Shown here: positions 35,504 through 44,105 of the stretch, piece after piece | Position numbering within the stretch: position 1 is the stretch's first letter | How the letters are laid out: every line of letters begins with the position of its first letter | Assembly (NCBI RefSeq): GCF_027571385.1 | Contig: NZ_CP085636.1 | Span: 5,256,501 to 5,320,500 of the forward strand | Length of the DNA: 64,000 bases | DNA from: Shewanella sp. MTB7 | Lineage (GTDB): Bacteria; Pseudomonadota; Gammaproteobacteria; Enterobacterales; Shewanellaceae | Reading direction: 5' to 3' | Position numbers and translations under genes: made by a program | Notes under the pieces: model-generated | What the model was told of the DNA's origin: nothing | The model's input: only the letters and a program-made list of their open reading frames with translations | Databases searched by the model: none

Positions 35504-36799
35504 TTAGCGATACAGAGGAAATCTTGCACACAATGCGTGTACTTGCTTAAGCACAGTCGACTCAACTTGACTGTTGTCATCGGGATTTACAGCCAACCCA
35601 TCGAGCACATTGCCAATCCAGTGACCAATTTGAATAAACTCATTCTGCCCGAATCCTCGACTGGTGCCCGCAGGTGTACCTAAACGTATGCCCGAAGTCA
35701 CCATAGGTTTTTCAGTATCGAAAGGAATGCCATTCTTGTTACAGGTGATCCCAGCACGCTCTAAACTCTCTTCCGCTTTATTGCCCTTTAAGCCTTTAGG
35801 CCTAAGGTCTACCAACATCAGATGAGTATCTGTGCCATTGGTTACGATATCGCAGCCGTGCTCTTGCAAGGTCTTAGCAAGTGTCTTGGCATTGTTGATC
35901 ACTTGCTCGATATACTGGATAAATTCAGGTTCCAACGCTTCGCCTAGCGCTACAGCCTTAGCGGCTATCACATGCATCAGCGGCCCGCCTTGTAGACCGG
36001 GGAACACTGCAGAGTTTATTTTCTTGGCAATATCTTCATGATTAGTCAGCACCATCCCGCCACGTGGACCACGCAGAGTTTTGTGCGTCGTCGTCGTGAC
36101 AACGTGGGCATGAGGAAGTGGGTTTTGATGGTAGTTTGTGGCAACCAGACCAGCAATATGTGCCATGTCGACCATGAGATAAGCACCAACTTCGTCGGCA
36201 ATGGCTCTGAAACGAGCAAAATCTATCTCACGCGGGATCGCTGAGCCACCAGCAATGATCATCTTAGGTTTATGCTCGCGAGCCAACATCTCTACCTGAG
36301 CAAAGTCGATTAAACAGCTATCTTTGAGCACCCCATATTGTATGGCATTAAACCACTTCCCCGATTGAGCTGGACGTGCACCGTGAGTCAAATGACCACC
36401 GGCATCCAGTGACATGCCTAGAATAGTATCACCGGGCTGAAGCAGCGCTTGAAAAACTGCACCATTGGCTTGTGCGCCAGAATGCGGCTGCACATTGACA
36501 AACTCTGAACCAAACAAAACCTTAGCTCTATCGATTGCTAACTGCTCCACGATATCGACAAATTCACAGCCACCGTAATAACGACGACCGGGATAGCCCT
36601 CTGCATACTTGTTGGTTAATGAAGTTCCCTGCGCTTCTATCACCGCCTTCGACACAATGTTTTCAGACGCGATTAGCTCTATCTGTTGCTCTTGTCGTTT
36701 GGTTTCAAGATCGATAGCAGCTTGAATTTTATCATCGGTAGCGGCTAATCCTGCGGCAAAAAAATGTTCGAGTTCTTTGGAGCTGTATATGCTTTTCAT
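35504..36799 (-). CDS. glyA: Serine hydroxymethyltransferase
   Basis: 431 residues. The PLP lysine is in [16 protein letters not shown], and the N-terminal [26 protein letters not shown] segment is typical. It converts glycine plus methylene-tetrahydrofolate to serine. As the first gene of a glycine-cleavage operon it lets the cell turn two glycines into one serine, a catabolic arrangement; a second, biosynthetic glyA is likely elsewhere. A perfect palindrome 282-301 bases upstream (37081-37100) probably controls it and the divergent regulator. Confidence 0.95.
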   Translation of the reverse strand: MKSIYSSKELEHFFAAGLAATDDKIQAAIDLETKRQEQQIELIASENIVSKAVIEAQGTSLTNKYAEGYPGRRYYGGCEFVDIVEQLAIDRAKVLFGSEFVNVQPHSGAQANGAVFQALLQPGDTILGMSLDAGGHLTHGARPAQSGKWFNAIQYGVLKDSCLIDFAQVEMLAREHKPKMIIAGGSAIPREIDFARFRAIADEVGAYLMVDMAHIAGLVATNYHQNPLPHAHVVTTTTHKTLRGPRGGMVLTNHEDIAKKINSAVFPGLQGGPLMHVIAAKAVALGEALEPEFIQYIEQVINNAKTLAKTLQEHGCDIVTNGTDTHLMLVDLRPKGLKGNKAEESLERAGITCNKNGIPFDTEKPMVTSGIRLGTPAGTSRGFGQNEFIQIGHWIGNVLDGLAVNPDDNSQVESTVLKQVHALCARFPLYR

Positions 36800-37224
36800 T
36801 ATGCTTCCTTAATTGGCAATTGATGGCGTTAAATAACCAAGCCACGTTGCAAAATTTTGTTGTATATCGACATCAGATACCTTATTCAATAAATCATCTG
36901 GCATAAGCAATTCGGTAAATTAGGTTACAGTCCACCATAGGGCCCACAGTATGAGATTTCGACGGGTTGATGCCGATATTAACCAAGTCAAAAATACAAT
37001 GTGCCATTCACATTTCTCCAAGAGCACGACCAGTTCACATCTTATAAACATATCAGGCTTATTTTTCACAAACAACACAAAAGTTTCCAATAGGAAACTT
37101 AATTCATTATTTGATATGTAAATAATTGATTTATAAGATTGTTTATTTTGTGTTAAATCTGTTCATCTGCTGAGCCGAATATGCCACAATAGTAAAAATC
37201 CCAGCAGAGATAGTCATTAAGCAT
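36800..37224. promoter_or_regulatory. Divergent promoter region, glyA operon / XRE-cupin regulator
   Basis: A 425-base gap. It contains the perfect palindrome at 37081-37100. I looked for a glycine riboswitch before glyA and saw none of its conserved elements. No ORF is supported. Confidence 0.55.
37081..37100. promoter_or_regulatory. Palindromic operator AAGTTTCC-AATA-GGAAACTT
   Basis: Two eight-base arms are exact reverse complements around AATA. It sits 125 bases before the regulator gene and 282 bases before glyA. Partial copies occur at 38171-38190 before the AGCS symporter and at 47788-47807 before a BCCT transporter, each 15 of 20 positions identical. It is a strong candidate site for the adjacent XRE-cupin regulator. 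Confidence 0.7.
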
Positions 37225-37854
37225 ATGAAAAACAAAAATGAGACTGACTCAGCTCCTTCGATGAACATAGTCAGAAATAAAGGCAATGAGCCCAAAATAA
37301 AAACTGTTCATATAGGCCAGCAAGTTAAGGCAATAAGAACCCAAAATAAGTTCACTTTAGAAGAAGCTAGCCGTCGAACCGGTCTGGCTAAATCCACCTT
37401 ATCAAAAATTGAAAATGAGCAGATATCGCCAACATTTATGGTATTGCAGAAATTAGCAGCTGGGCTCGAAATAGATCTGCCTCAATTATTCTCCCAGCCA
37501 AGTAAAGCACAAGCCAGCGGACGCAGAGATATAACCAAAGCCAATACAGGTAAAGCTCACCTGACGCCGACCTATGAGCACGAACTGCTCGCAACAGAAC
37601 TCAGCAATAAGAAAATGTTGCCCTATAAGACCTGTATTCGTTCGAGAAGCTTCGATGAATACGACGATTGGATCCGTCATGAAGGTGAGGATTTTTTATT
37701 TGTATTAGACGGTGATATTCAATTATTCACAGAGTTCTATGAACCCGCATTCTTAAGTAAAGGTGATAGCGCCTATTACGATGCGACCATGGGTCATGCC
37801 GTTATATCTGTCAGTGAACAAGATGCTCATATCCTCTGGGTCACCTCCACATAA
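37225..37854 (+). CDS. XRE-family regulator with C-terminal cupin
   Basis: 209 residues. A helix-turn-helix domain spans about residues 28-90 (VKAIRTQNKFTLEEASRRTG, then STLSKIENEQISPTF), and a cupin sensor domain occupies the rest (HEGEDFLFVLDGDIQLF, LSKGDSAYYDATMGHAV). Such regulators, related to SutR/PuuR, bind short palindromes and sense an amino acid or amine. Placed between the glyA-gcvH-gcvP operon and the AGCS-gcvT genes, it most likely controls glycine uptake and breakdown. The start has a weak ribosome-binding site; ATG 37261 is an alternative. Confidence 0.88.
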   Translation: MKNKNETDSAPSMNIVRNKGNEPKIKTVHIGQQVKAIRTQNKFTLEEASRRTGLAKSTLSKIENEQISPTFMVLQKLAAGLEIDLPQLFSQPSKAQASGRRDITKANTGKAHLTPTYEHELLATELSNKKMLPYKTCIRSRSFDEYDDWIRHEGEDFLFVLDGDIQLFTEFYEPAFLSKGDSAYYDATMGHAVISVSEQDAHILWVTST

Positions 37855-38277
37855 TGTGTCGTCATCATTTCAGTTAATTCCCTGCAGCAGAATTGATGTT
37901 CACAGGCATACTCTTCTGTTGTTTGTCACACCACATTCGATAGCACTCCCATACACTTCCCTCATCTTGCTGAATTAAATAATCAGAAAAACTGTGAAAT
38001 TATTCATTATTAGATAATTAATCTCTAACTCTAAACTCAATTCAGAACAAATTTAAAATTAAATATCCACCACATTCTACTATTTAGTCAATAACTTAGG
38101 TTACTAATATAAGTTATTCATGCCGCTGATTAAAAATTAACCCTTGAATAATATTCTCAAAAGCTCTAGTTTTTTCACTATTGGAAACTTTGTAGCTACA
38201 AAAAATAAACATCTGACCATTAAAGAGTCAGAACAGATTGAAGTAACAAAAAATTATAATAAAATTAGAGGTTAACA
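37855..38277 (+). promoter_or_regulatory. Promoter region of the AGCS symporter with operator half-site
   Basis: A 423-base AT-rich gap. TATTGGAAACTT at 38179-38190 is the exact reverse complement of one half plus the spacer of the 37081-37100 palindrome; the other arm is degenerate. AGAGG precedes the symporter ATG. Nothing else was recognised. Confidence 0.5.
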
Positions 38278-39663
38278 ATGGAATTTATTACAAGCGCTAT
38301 CACATACATCAACGGCATTGTCTGGGGACTCCCCATGCTTATCGCCATTTTAGGCGTCGGCCTGTTCCTGACCATAGGTCTGAATTTAATGCCGATCTTA
38401 AAACTGGGTTCAGGATTTAAGCTCCTTTGGCGAGGCCGAATTCCTGAAAAAGATAAAAAAGTAAAAGGTGAGATTAGTCCTTTTAATGCCTTAATGACTT
38501 CACTTTCTGCAACAATTGGAACCGGTAATATTGCCGGTGTCGCCACCGCTATCTTCCTCGGTGGTCCCGGCGCACTCTTCTGGATGTGGTGTACAGCACT
38601 GGTCGGCATGGCAACCAAGTTTGCCGAGGCTGTACTAGCCGTTAAATACCGAGAAATCGATGAAAATGGCAATTACATCGGTGGTCCCATGTATTACATC
38701 AAAAATGGTCTCTCCAAGAAATGGGCTTGGCTTGGCACCGCTTTCGCTCTATTTGGATCCATTGCAGGTTTTGGTATTGGTAATACAGTACAAGCAAACT
38801 CAGTCGCCAACGCGATCGAGTCAAACTTTGGTGTCGCCTCTTGGATAACCGGTCTCGTTATGATGATCTTGGTCGGTCTAGTCTTGATGGGCGGAATTAA
38901 ACGTATCGCTGACGTCGCCGGTAAACTCGTCCCATTAATGGCAACCTTCTATATTGCAGGCGGTATAGCGGTACTGATTGTTAACGCCGCAGAATTACCA
39001 GCAGCGCTCATGCTTATCTACAAGAGTGCCTTTACTGGTACCGCCGCAGAAGGCGGATTTGCGGGTGCCGCGGTTTGGGCCGCGGTTCGTTTCGGTGTCG
39101 CACGTGGTGTGTTCTCTAACGAAGCAGGATTAGGTAGCGCGCCAATTGCTCACGCAGCAGCCCAAACTAATAACCCCGTAGCTCAGGGTTTAGTTGCCAT
39201 GTTAGGTACGTTTATCGATACCTTAGTCGTTTGTACCATTACTGGCCTTGCCATTATCGTCACCGGCGAGTGGACCAGTGGTACTACTGGTGCAGAGCTC
39301 ACCTCGGCAGCATTTGGTTCATCAATCCCATACGGTAACTATATTGTAGCTATTGCTCTGTCTATCTTCGCCTTCACGACTATTTTAGGCTGGAGTGTTT
39401 ACAGCGAAAAATGTGTTCAATATCTGCTTGGCGTAAAAGCTGTTGTTCCTTTTAGGGTACTTTGGATTCTAGTTGTCCCCATCGGCGCAGTAAGTTCATT
39501 AGAATTTATCTGGTTACTGGCAGATACATTAAACGCCATGATGGCCATTCCAAACCTTATCGCTTTAGCCTTATTGAGCCCTATTGTGTTTAAGCTGAGT
39601 AAAGAGTATTTCCGCAAAGAAGCTGAAACAAACAGCGCTGAAGTGAAAGTCGAAGAATCTTAA
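38278..39663 (+). CDS. Sodium:alanine/glycine symporter, AGCS family
   Basis: 461 residues with about 10-11 membrane helices. Family landmarks include GTGNIAGVATAIFLGGPGALFWMW near residue 82, GGPMYYIKNGL, and RFGVARGVFSNEAGLGSAPIAHAAA near residue 277. It imports glycine or alanine (D or L) with sodium. Its neighbours are gcvT, a D-amino-acid dehydrogenase and the glycine regulator, so glycine is the best cargo guess, with D-alanine a second. It is preceded by a degenerate copy of the palindromic operator and followed by an intercistronic hairpin and gcvT. Confidence 0.93.
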   Translation: MEFITSAITYINGIVWGLPMLIAILGVGLFLTIGLNLMPILKLGSGFKLLWRGRIPEKDKKVKGEISPFNALMTSLSATIGTGNIAGVATAIFLGGPGALFWMWCTALVGMATKFAEAVLAVKYREIDENGNYIGGPMYYIKNGLSKKWAWLGTAFALFGSIAGFGIGNTVQANSVANAIESNFGVASWITGLVMMILVGLVLMGGIKRIADVAGKLVPLMATFYIAGGIAVLIVNAAELPAALMLIYKSAFTGTAAEGGFAGAAVWAAVRFGVARGVFSNEAGLGSAPIAHAAAQTNNPVAQGLVAMLGTFIDTLVVCTITGLAIIVTGEWTSGTTGAELTSAAFGSSIPYGNYIVAIALSIFAFTTILGWSVYSEKCVQYLLGVKAVVPFRVLWILVVPIGAVSSLEFIWLLADTLNAMMAIPNLIALALLSPIVFKLSKEYFRKEAETNSAEVKVEES

Positions 39664-39690
39664 TGCCCCCTTTTAATTTGTCATAAATAT

Positions 39691-39716
39691 AACCGCCCTG
39701 ATTGATCAGGGCGGTT
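39691..39716 (+). terminator. Intercistronic hairpin between symporter and gcvT
   Basis: Perfect 11-base stem AACCGCCCTGA / TCAGGGCGGTT with a TTGA loop, immediately before the GGAG ribosome-binding site of gcvT. Only three Ts follow, so it is more likely an attenuating or processing hairpin than a full stop. Confidence 0.6.
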
Positions 39717-39729
39717 TACGGAGTTGAGC

Positions 39730-40848
39730 ATGACACAAGCACTAAAAAAGACCCCTTGTTATCATTTACACCTAGAAGCTGACGCTAAAATGGTGCCTTT
39801 TGCAGGCTATGATATGCCTGTTCAGTACGCTCTAGGCGTCAAAAAAGAACACTTACATACTCGCGCTGCCGCAGGGCTATTTGATGTCTCTCATATGGGT
39901 CAACTTAGGCTGCACGGCACTGGTGCTGCCAAATTTCTAGAGAGCTTGGTTCCGGTGGATATCATTGACCTGCCTCAAGGTAAGCAACGTTACGCACTTT
40001 TCACCAATGAACAAGGTGGATTACAAGACGATCTTATGGTCAGTAATCTAGGCGATCATTTTTTCGTGGTCGTAAATGCGGCCTGTAAAGCCCAAGATAT
40101 CGCCCATCTACGCACTAATTTACCTGAAGATGTTACCCTTGAAGTCTTAGAAGATAGAGCACTATTAGCACTGCAAGGCCCCTTAGCCGTCAATGTCATG
40201 GCAAGGCATATTCCTGAATCTGCAGCCATGGTATTTATGGACTCAAAAGTGCTCAATTTCGCTGGCGTAGAGTGTATTTTTGGCCGAGCGGGTTACACAG
40301 GAGAAGATGGCTTTGAGATATCTATTCCCGCCGAGCACGCCGAACGATTAACGCGACTTCTGCTCGCTGAAGCTGAAGTTGAGTGGGTAGGGTTAGGCGC
40401 TAGGGATTCCCTTAGACTCGAGTCTGGACTCTGCTTATATGGCCATGATATCAACACAACTACCACACCTGTCGAAGCCAGTTTACTCTGGGCCATCAGT
40501 AAAAATCGCCGTTCTGACGGTCTGCGTGCTGGCGGCTTTCCTGGCGCAGAGATCATACTCGACCAACTTGCCACGAAAGATATCAGCCGTAAACGTGTCG
40601 GCTTGAAAGGACTTGGCAGGGCGCCAGTACGTGAAGGAGCTGAGCTGTTCAATGCCGAAGGAGACAAAATTGGTGTCGTCACCAGTGGCACAGCAGGGCC
40701 GAGTTGTGGATTTCCAGTTGCCATGGGCTATGTCGCAACTCACTATGCACGCTTAGATACAGAGATTTTTGCAGAGGTCAGAGGGAAGATGCTACCAATG
40801 CAAATTGCCAAAATGCCTTTCGTCGAGCAGAGATATTTTCGAGGTTAG
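39730..40848 (+). CDS. gcvT: Glycine cleavage system T protein (aminomethyltransferase)
   Basis: 372 residues from ATG 39730, which has GGAG six bases ahead. The folate-binding fold is clear: FDVSHMGQL, GYTGEDGFEI, and LGARDSLRLESGLCLYGHDI with the catalytic Asp/Arg region. It releases ammonia and forms methylene-tetrahydrofolate from the H-bound intermediate. It is close to the usual length. Its placement behind a transporter, on the opposite strand from gcvP and gcvH, suggests a rearranged glycine-catabolic unit. Confidence 0.95.
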   Translation: MTQALKKTPCYHLHLEADAKMVPFAGYDMPVQYALGVKKEHLHTRAAAGLFDVSHMGQLRLHGTGAAKFLESLVPVDIIDLPQGKQRYALFTNEQGGLQDDLMVSNLGDHFFVVVNAACKAQDIAHLRTNLPEDVTLEVLEDRALLALQGPLAVNVMARHIPESAAMVFMDSKVLNFAGVECIFGRAGYTGEDGFEISIPAEHAERLTRLLLAEAEVEWVGLGARDSLRLESGLCLYGHDINTTTTPVEASLLWAISKNRRSDGLRAGGFPGAEIILDQLATKDISRKRVGLKGLGRAPVREGAELFNAEGDKIGVVTSGTAGPSCGFPVAMGYVATHYARLDTEIFAEVRGKMLPMQIAKMPFVEQRYFRG

Positions 40849-40985
40849 TTAGTCCTGTATGAGGGCATTAAGTTGACCCAATTGAGCATAACCAAAATCC
40901 ACCTTCTGCACCCGACTTCTCAATTGAGTGGCATAAGGGGAATGAGTTCAATCTTAAAAGAGTCTCTCTATCAATAAGGAATTAT

Positions 40986-42236
40986 ATGCAGGTTTTAGTA
41001 CTTGGTGGGGGAGTAATAGGCTTAACGTCGGCCTGGTATCTGGCACAAGCAGGTCATGAGGTCACAGTCATAGAGCGTCAGCAACACAGTGCTAAGGAGA
41101 CCAGTTTTGCTAATGCCGGTCAGATATCTTACGGTTACTCCTCCCCTTGGGCTGCACCTGGAATACCCACCAAAGCGTTAAAGTGGTTGATTCAAAAACA
41201 CGCACCGTTAAAAATTAAACCCTGCATTTCACCAGAACTCTTTTCTTGGGCAAGTAAAATGTTGGCTAACTGCAATCAAGCCCGTTATCAAGTGAATAAG
41301 TCACGCATGTTGCGCGTGGCCAATTATAGTCGCGACTGTTTAATTGAGCTGAGACAACATCATGCCATCGATTACGAGGGGCGTCAGCTAGGTACTTTAC
41401 AAGTGTTTAGGCAGCATGCCCAGATAGACGCGGTGGCCAAAGATATCAAGCTGCTTCAAGAGAGTGGCACCCGATACCAAGAGCTCGATGTCGAGGCTTG
41501 TATTCAAGCAGAGCCAGCATTAGCCAATGTACGAGACAAGATTGTAGGAGGCTTGCGCCTACCGGATGATGAAACCGGTGATTGTTATCTGTTTTGTCAG
41601 CAATTAGTCACCTTAGCGAAACAAGCTGGCGTTACTTTTAAATTCGGCACTGAAATCCTAGGCCTCAACCTGATGGATGGTAAAATAAGTTCAGTATCGA
41701 CCAACGAAGGTGAGCTCAGCTCTGAGGCTTATGTGGTCGCAATGGGCAGTTACTCAGCCTCCTTATTACAACCATTAGGCTTATCTATTCCCGTCTATCC
41801 CGTAAAAGGCTATTCATTAACTTTGCCTGTACTTAATAACGAGCGCGCTCCTGTATCTACTGTGATGGATGAAACCTATAAGGTCGCCATCACCCGCTTT
41901 AATCAACGTATTCGTGTCGCTGGCACGGCTGAACTCTCGGGATATAATCTCGATTTAAGCCAGCAGCGAAAAGAGACCATCGCTATGGTCGTCAATGATC
42001 TGTTCCCACAGGGTGGTGACATGGAGCAAGCCGTGTTTTGGACAGGACTCAGGCCTATGACCCCTGATGGCACGCCAATTATTGGTAAAACACCTATATC
42101 AAACTTATTTACCAATACAGGACACGGCACCCTTGGCTGGACTATGGCCTGTGGCTCAGGAAAATTACTCGCGGATCTAATCAGTAACCTAATACCGGAT
42201 ATCGATCCTAAAGGGCTAGATATCTATCGCTATTAA
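40986..42236 (+). CDS. dadA: D-amino-acid dehydrogenase small subunit-like FAD enzyme
   Basis: 416 residues. The FAD dinucleotide motif LGGGVIGLTSAWYLAQAGHEVTVIE opens the protein, followed by the DadA-typical ETSFANAGQISYGYSSPWAAPG near residue 40 and a C-terminal TGLRPMTPDGTPIIGKT and GHGTLGWTMACGSG. It oxidises D-alanine and other D-amino acids, or a related substrate such as glycine or sarcosine, to the 2-oxo acid, feeding electrons to the membrane. No racemase lies next to it, unlike the classic dadAX pair. It could supply glycine or use D-alanine brought in by the nearby symporter. Confidence 0.88.
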   Translation: MQVLVLGGGVIGLTSAWYLAQAGHEVTVIERQQHSAKETSFANAGQISYGYSSPWAAPGIPTKALKWLIQKHAPLKIKPCISPELFSWASKMLANCNQARYQVNKSRMLRVANYSRDCLIELRQHHAIDYEGRQLGTLQVFRQHAQIDAVAKDIKLLQESGTRYQELDVEACIQAEPALANVRDKIVGGLRLPDDETGDCYLFCQQLVTLAKQAGVTFKFGTEILGLNLMDGKISSVSTNEGELSSEAYVVAMGSYSASLLQPLGLSIPVYPVKGYSLTLPVLNNERAPVSTVMDETYKVAITRFNQRIRVAGTAELSGYNLDLSQQRKETIAMVVNDLFPQGGDMEQAVFWTGLRPMTPDGTPIIGKTPISNLFTNTGHGTLGWTMACGSGKLLADLISNLIPDIDPKGLDIYRY

Positions 42237-42276
42237 CCTCCAAATAATCTCATCATCTTATTAACATGGTAAAAGA

Positions 42277-42312
42277 TAGATTAGAAATGATAGATTTAGA
42301 TTAGAAATGATA
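42277..42312. repeat. Two 16-base direct repeats, 20 bases apart
   Basis: TAGATTAGAAATGATA occurs at 42277-42292 and exactly again at 42297-42312, between dadA and the LysR gene. The 20-base period puts both copies on one face of the helix, as for tandem protein sites. Confidence 0.75.
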
Positions 42313-42436
42313 AAAGTAACACACGATGTAGTAGGAGTGTTTAACACGTAAACTCAGACCAAATAACCTCTCCGATTAGCTCACTACCTGTTTTTTCTCC
42401 GTCGGAACACATGTTTTCCATCTAGGAGGTTATCTC

Positions 42437-43315
42437 GTGCTTAATGATATTTCACTGTTCGTCAAAATCTGCCGCTTCAACTCATTCAACGATGCAGCGA
42501 ATCAACTAGGACTCTCGTTGGCCACCATAAGTCGTAAAATCAATCAATTGGAAAAGAGCTTAGGCACAAGTTTATTTTTTCGTGATAAGAATGGATTAAC
42601 ACTCACTCTGGCAGGTAATGAGATCTTAAGTGCTTGTCAGCCCTCAATTGAACATTTAGAGGAACTTCTCAGTTCCTTGGAAGTAAAGAACTACTGTGAT
42701 AAAGGCAGCGTCATGTTTGTTGCCCCAACCAACTTCATATCTCGATTATTTAGCGAAAAATTTTTCGATGAATTCTTTAATGAACATCCGGATATAATGG
42801 TGAATTTTGACCTGAGTAATGAGCGCTGCAACCTCAACCAGAAACAGTTTGATCTTGCCATGCGTTTTGGCGATTTAGAAGATTCAGGCTTTATTTGTAA
42901 AACCATAGGTAAAGCGGAATATATCTTAGTCGCATCGCCTAAGTTAATTGAGGAGTATGGCCAACCGAATACCTTAAGCGAGCTAGATGTATTGCCGAAA
43001 ATTATCTTCTCGCCCATTCGTAACTGGCAATTCACATCAACTAAAACGGGATTAGTCGACTACTATCCTCAGGGTGACTTTCTCTCTAATGATGTTTCAC
43101 TGTGTATTAGTCGAACTTTAGCTGGTCATGGCGTCGGTTATTTAGCCAAACTCTATATCAAAGAGGAGTTATTGAAGGGGGAATTAGTCACACTATTACC
43201 TCAGTATAAGCCGCAACATCGCTTAATAAATTTGCTCTGGCCAAGTAAACCGGTCCCCTATCGAACCCGACTATTAATAGATTATTTGGCCAAAAAGTTA
43301 GCTAAACCAAGCTAA
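42437..43315 (+). CDS. LysR-family transcriptional regulator
   Basis: 292 residues. The N-terminal winged helix spans about residues 1-60 (FVKICRFNSFNDAANQLGLSLATISRKINQLEKSLGTSLF), followed by a periplasmic-binding-like effector domain. It belongs to the compact CrgA/DsdC-like branch by eye. The start is GTG with a full AGGAGG seven bases upstream. It follows dadA in the same direction, so it may control D-amino-acid or glycine use, but many LysR genes of this type act on unlinked targets. The effector is unknown. Confidence 0.88.
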   Translation: MLNDISLFVKICRFNSFNDAANQLGLSLATISRKINQLEKSLGTSLFFRDKNGLTLTLAGNEILSACQPSIEHLEELLSSLEVKNYCDKGSVMFVAPTNFISRLFSEKFFDEFFNEHPDIMVNFDLSNERCNLNQKQFDLAMRFGDLEDSGFICKTIGKAEYILVASPKLIEEYGQPNTLSELDVLPKIIFSPIRNWQFTSTKTGLVDYYPQGDFLSNDVSLCISRTLAGHGVGYLAKLYIKEELLKGELVTLLPQYKPQHRLINLLWPSKPVPYRTRLLIDYLAKKLAKPS

Positions 43316-43325
43316 GTAGAAAAAG

Positions 43326-43348
43326 TGTGGTCAGATAATCTGACCACA
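43326..43348 (-). terminator. Convergent terminator palindrome after LysR / before the partner gene end
   Basis: TGTGGTCAGAT and ATCTGACCACA pair perfectly around a single A at 43337. On the minus strand it runs into CTTTTTC, so it terminates the toxin-partner transcript; on the plus strand no T-tract follows. Confidence 0.7.
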
Positions 43349-43355
43349 GGTGTGA

Positions 43356-44021
43356 CTAAGGATTGGTGGAGGCAGTTGGCTCATTATTACTGGGTTCTAT
43401 TAACTTCGCTTGCTCGGCTTTGAAGAGAGAAACGGCAAGTTTAACATCCTCCACAAATACTTTCTTATCCCCTTTATCGCTAATGGGCAGCACCAGATAA
43501 TGTATCCCGCCATCGGGGTTTTTTACTCCACTCGCGATAAGGGCATCTCCTTCACTCGCAGTGCCAAAGTAGTCGGAGACAATATCCATATGACTCACGC
43601 CAATACTGGCTAAGTACTCAGGCTCCGTATTATCAAAAAGTAAAATATCACCAGACTTTGAAATTCTTGCTAACTCACTTTCAGTTTCACTATCAAATGG
43701 ATAATTAACCGTATTTACATACTTAATACCCTCAGCTTCAATAAACTCATAAAGCTCAGTACTAAATTCATTAATAGGTTCAGATAACCAGCTACTCTCT
43801 TTGACTGGTTCAATATCAACGTCTCGAGACTGAACATTTGAAGTCAACTGTCTAACAACACTGGGGACCGGAGGGCTGTCAAGGTCGAACACCTCTTCAG
43901 TACTTATTAACCTCTGTTCATCCTTAACTTGATGTTCACTCGAACTGGGTAGATACTGATAAGCCACAACTAAAAAACTTCCCAGAAATGCGGTTCCTAG
44001 CAACAATTTAACTGGTTGCAT
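43356..44021 (-). CDS. Membrane-anchored protein of unknown function downstream of the toxin gene
   Basis: 221 residues from ATG 44021, with AGGAGG eight bases upstream; GTG 44024 is also possible. A single N-terminal hydrophobic helix (LLLGTAFLGSFLVVAYQYL) suggests export with a membrane anchor or uncleaved signal. An acidic linker follows to about residue 75, then a small globular domain (YEFIEAEGIKYVNTVNYPFDSE to KVFVEDVKLAVSLFKAEQ). I recognise no family. It is on the same strand, 85 bases after the leukocidin-like gene, so co-transcription is plausible. It could be an immunity, chaperone or secretion helper, but that is a guess. Confidence 0.7.
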   Translation of the reverse strand: MQPVKLLLGTAFLGSFLVVAYQYLPSSSEHQVKDEQRLISTEEVFDLDSPPVPSVVRQLTSNVQSRDVDIEPVKESSWLSEPINEFSTELYEFIEAEGIKYVNTVNYPFDSETESELARISKSGDILLFDNTEPEYLASIGVSHMDIVSDYFGTASEGDALIASGVKNPDGGIHYLVLPISDKGDKKVFVEDVKLAVSLFKAEQAKLIEPSNNEPTASTNP

Positions 44022-44105
44022 CACTTTTCCTCCTCTTGCGATGAAGATATGTTCTCTATCGACAAAGATCTAACCCGTACCGATAGAGAGTCTTATACTA
44101 ATAGA

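Noticed and set aside
36800..37224. Possible glycine riboswitch before glyA
   Set aside because: A glycine aptamer would be expected in front of a gcv operon, but none of the conserved elements can be seen on the minus strand.
40293..40724. 143-residue minus-strand frame in gcvT
   Set aside because: It lies antisense to a clear gcvT gene, with Ser/Pro/Arg-rich composition of a reverse-frame artefact.
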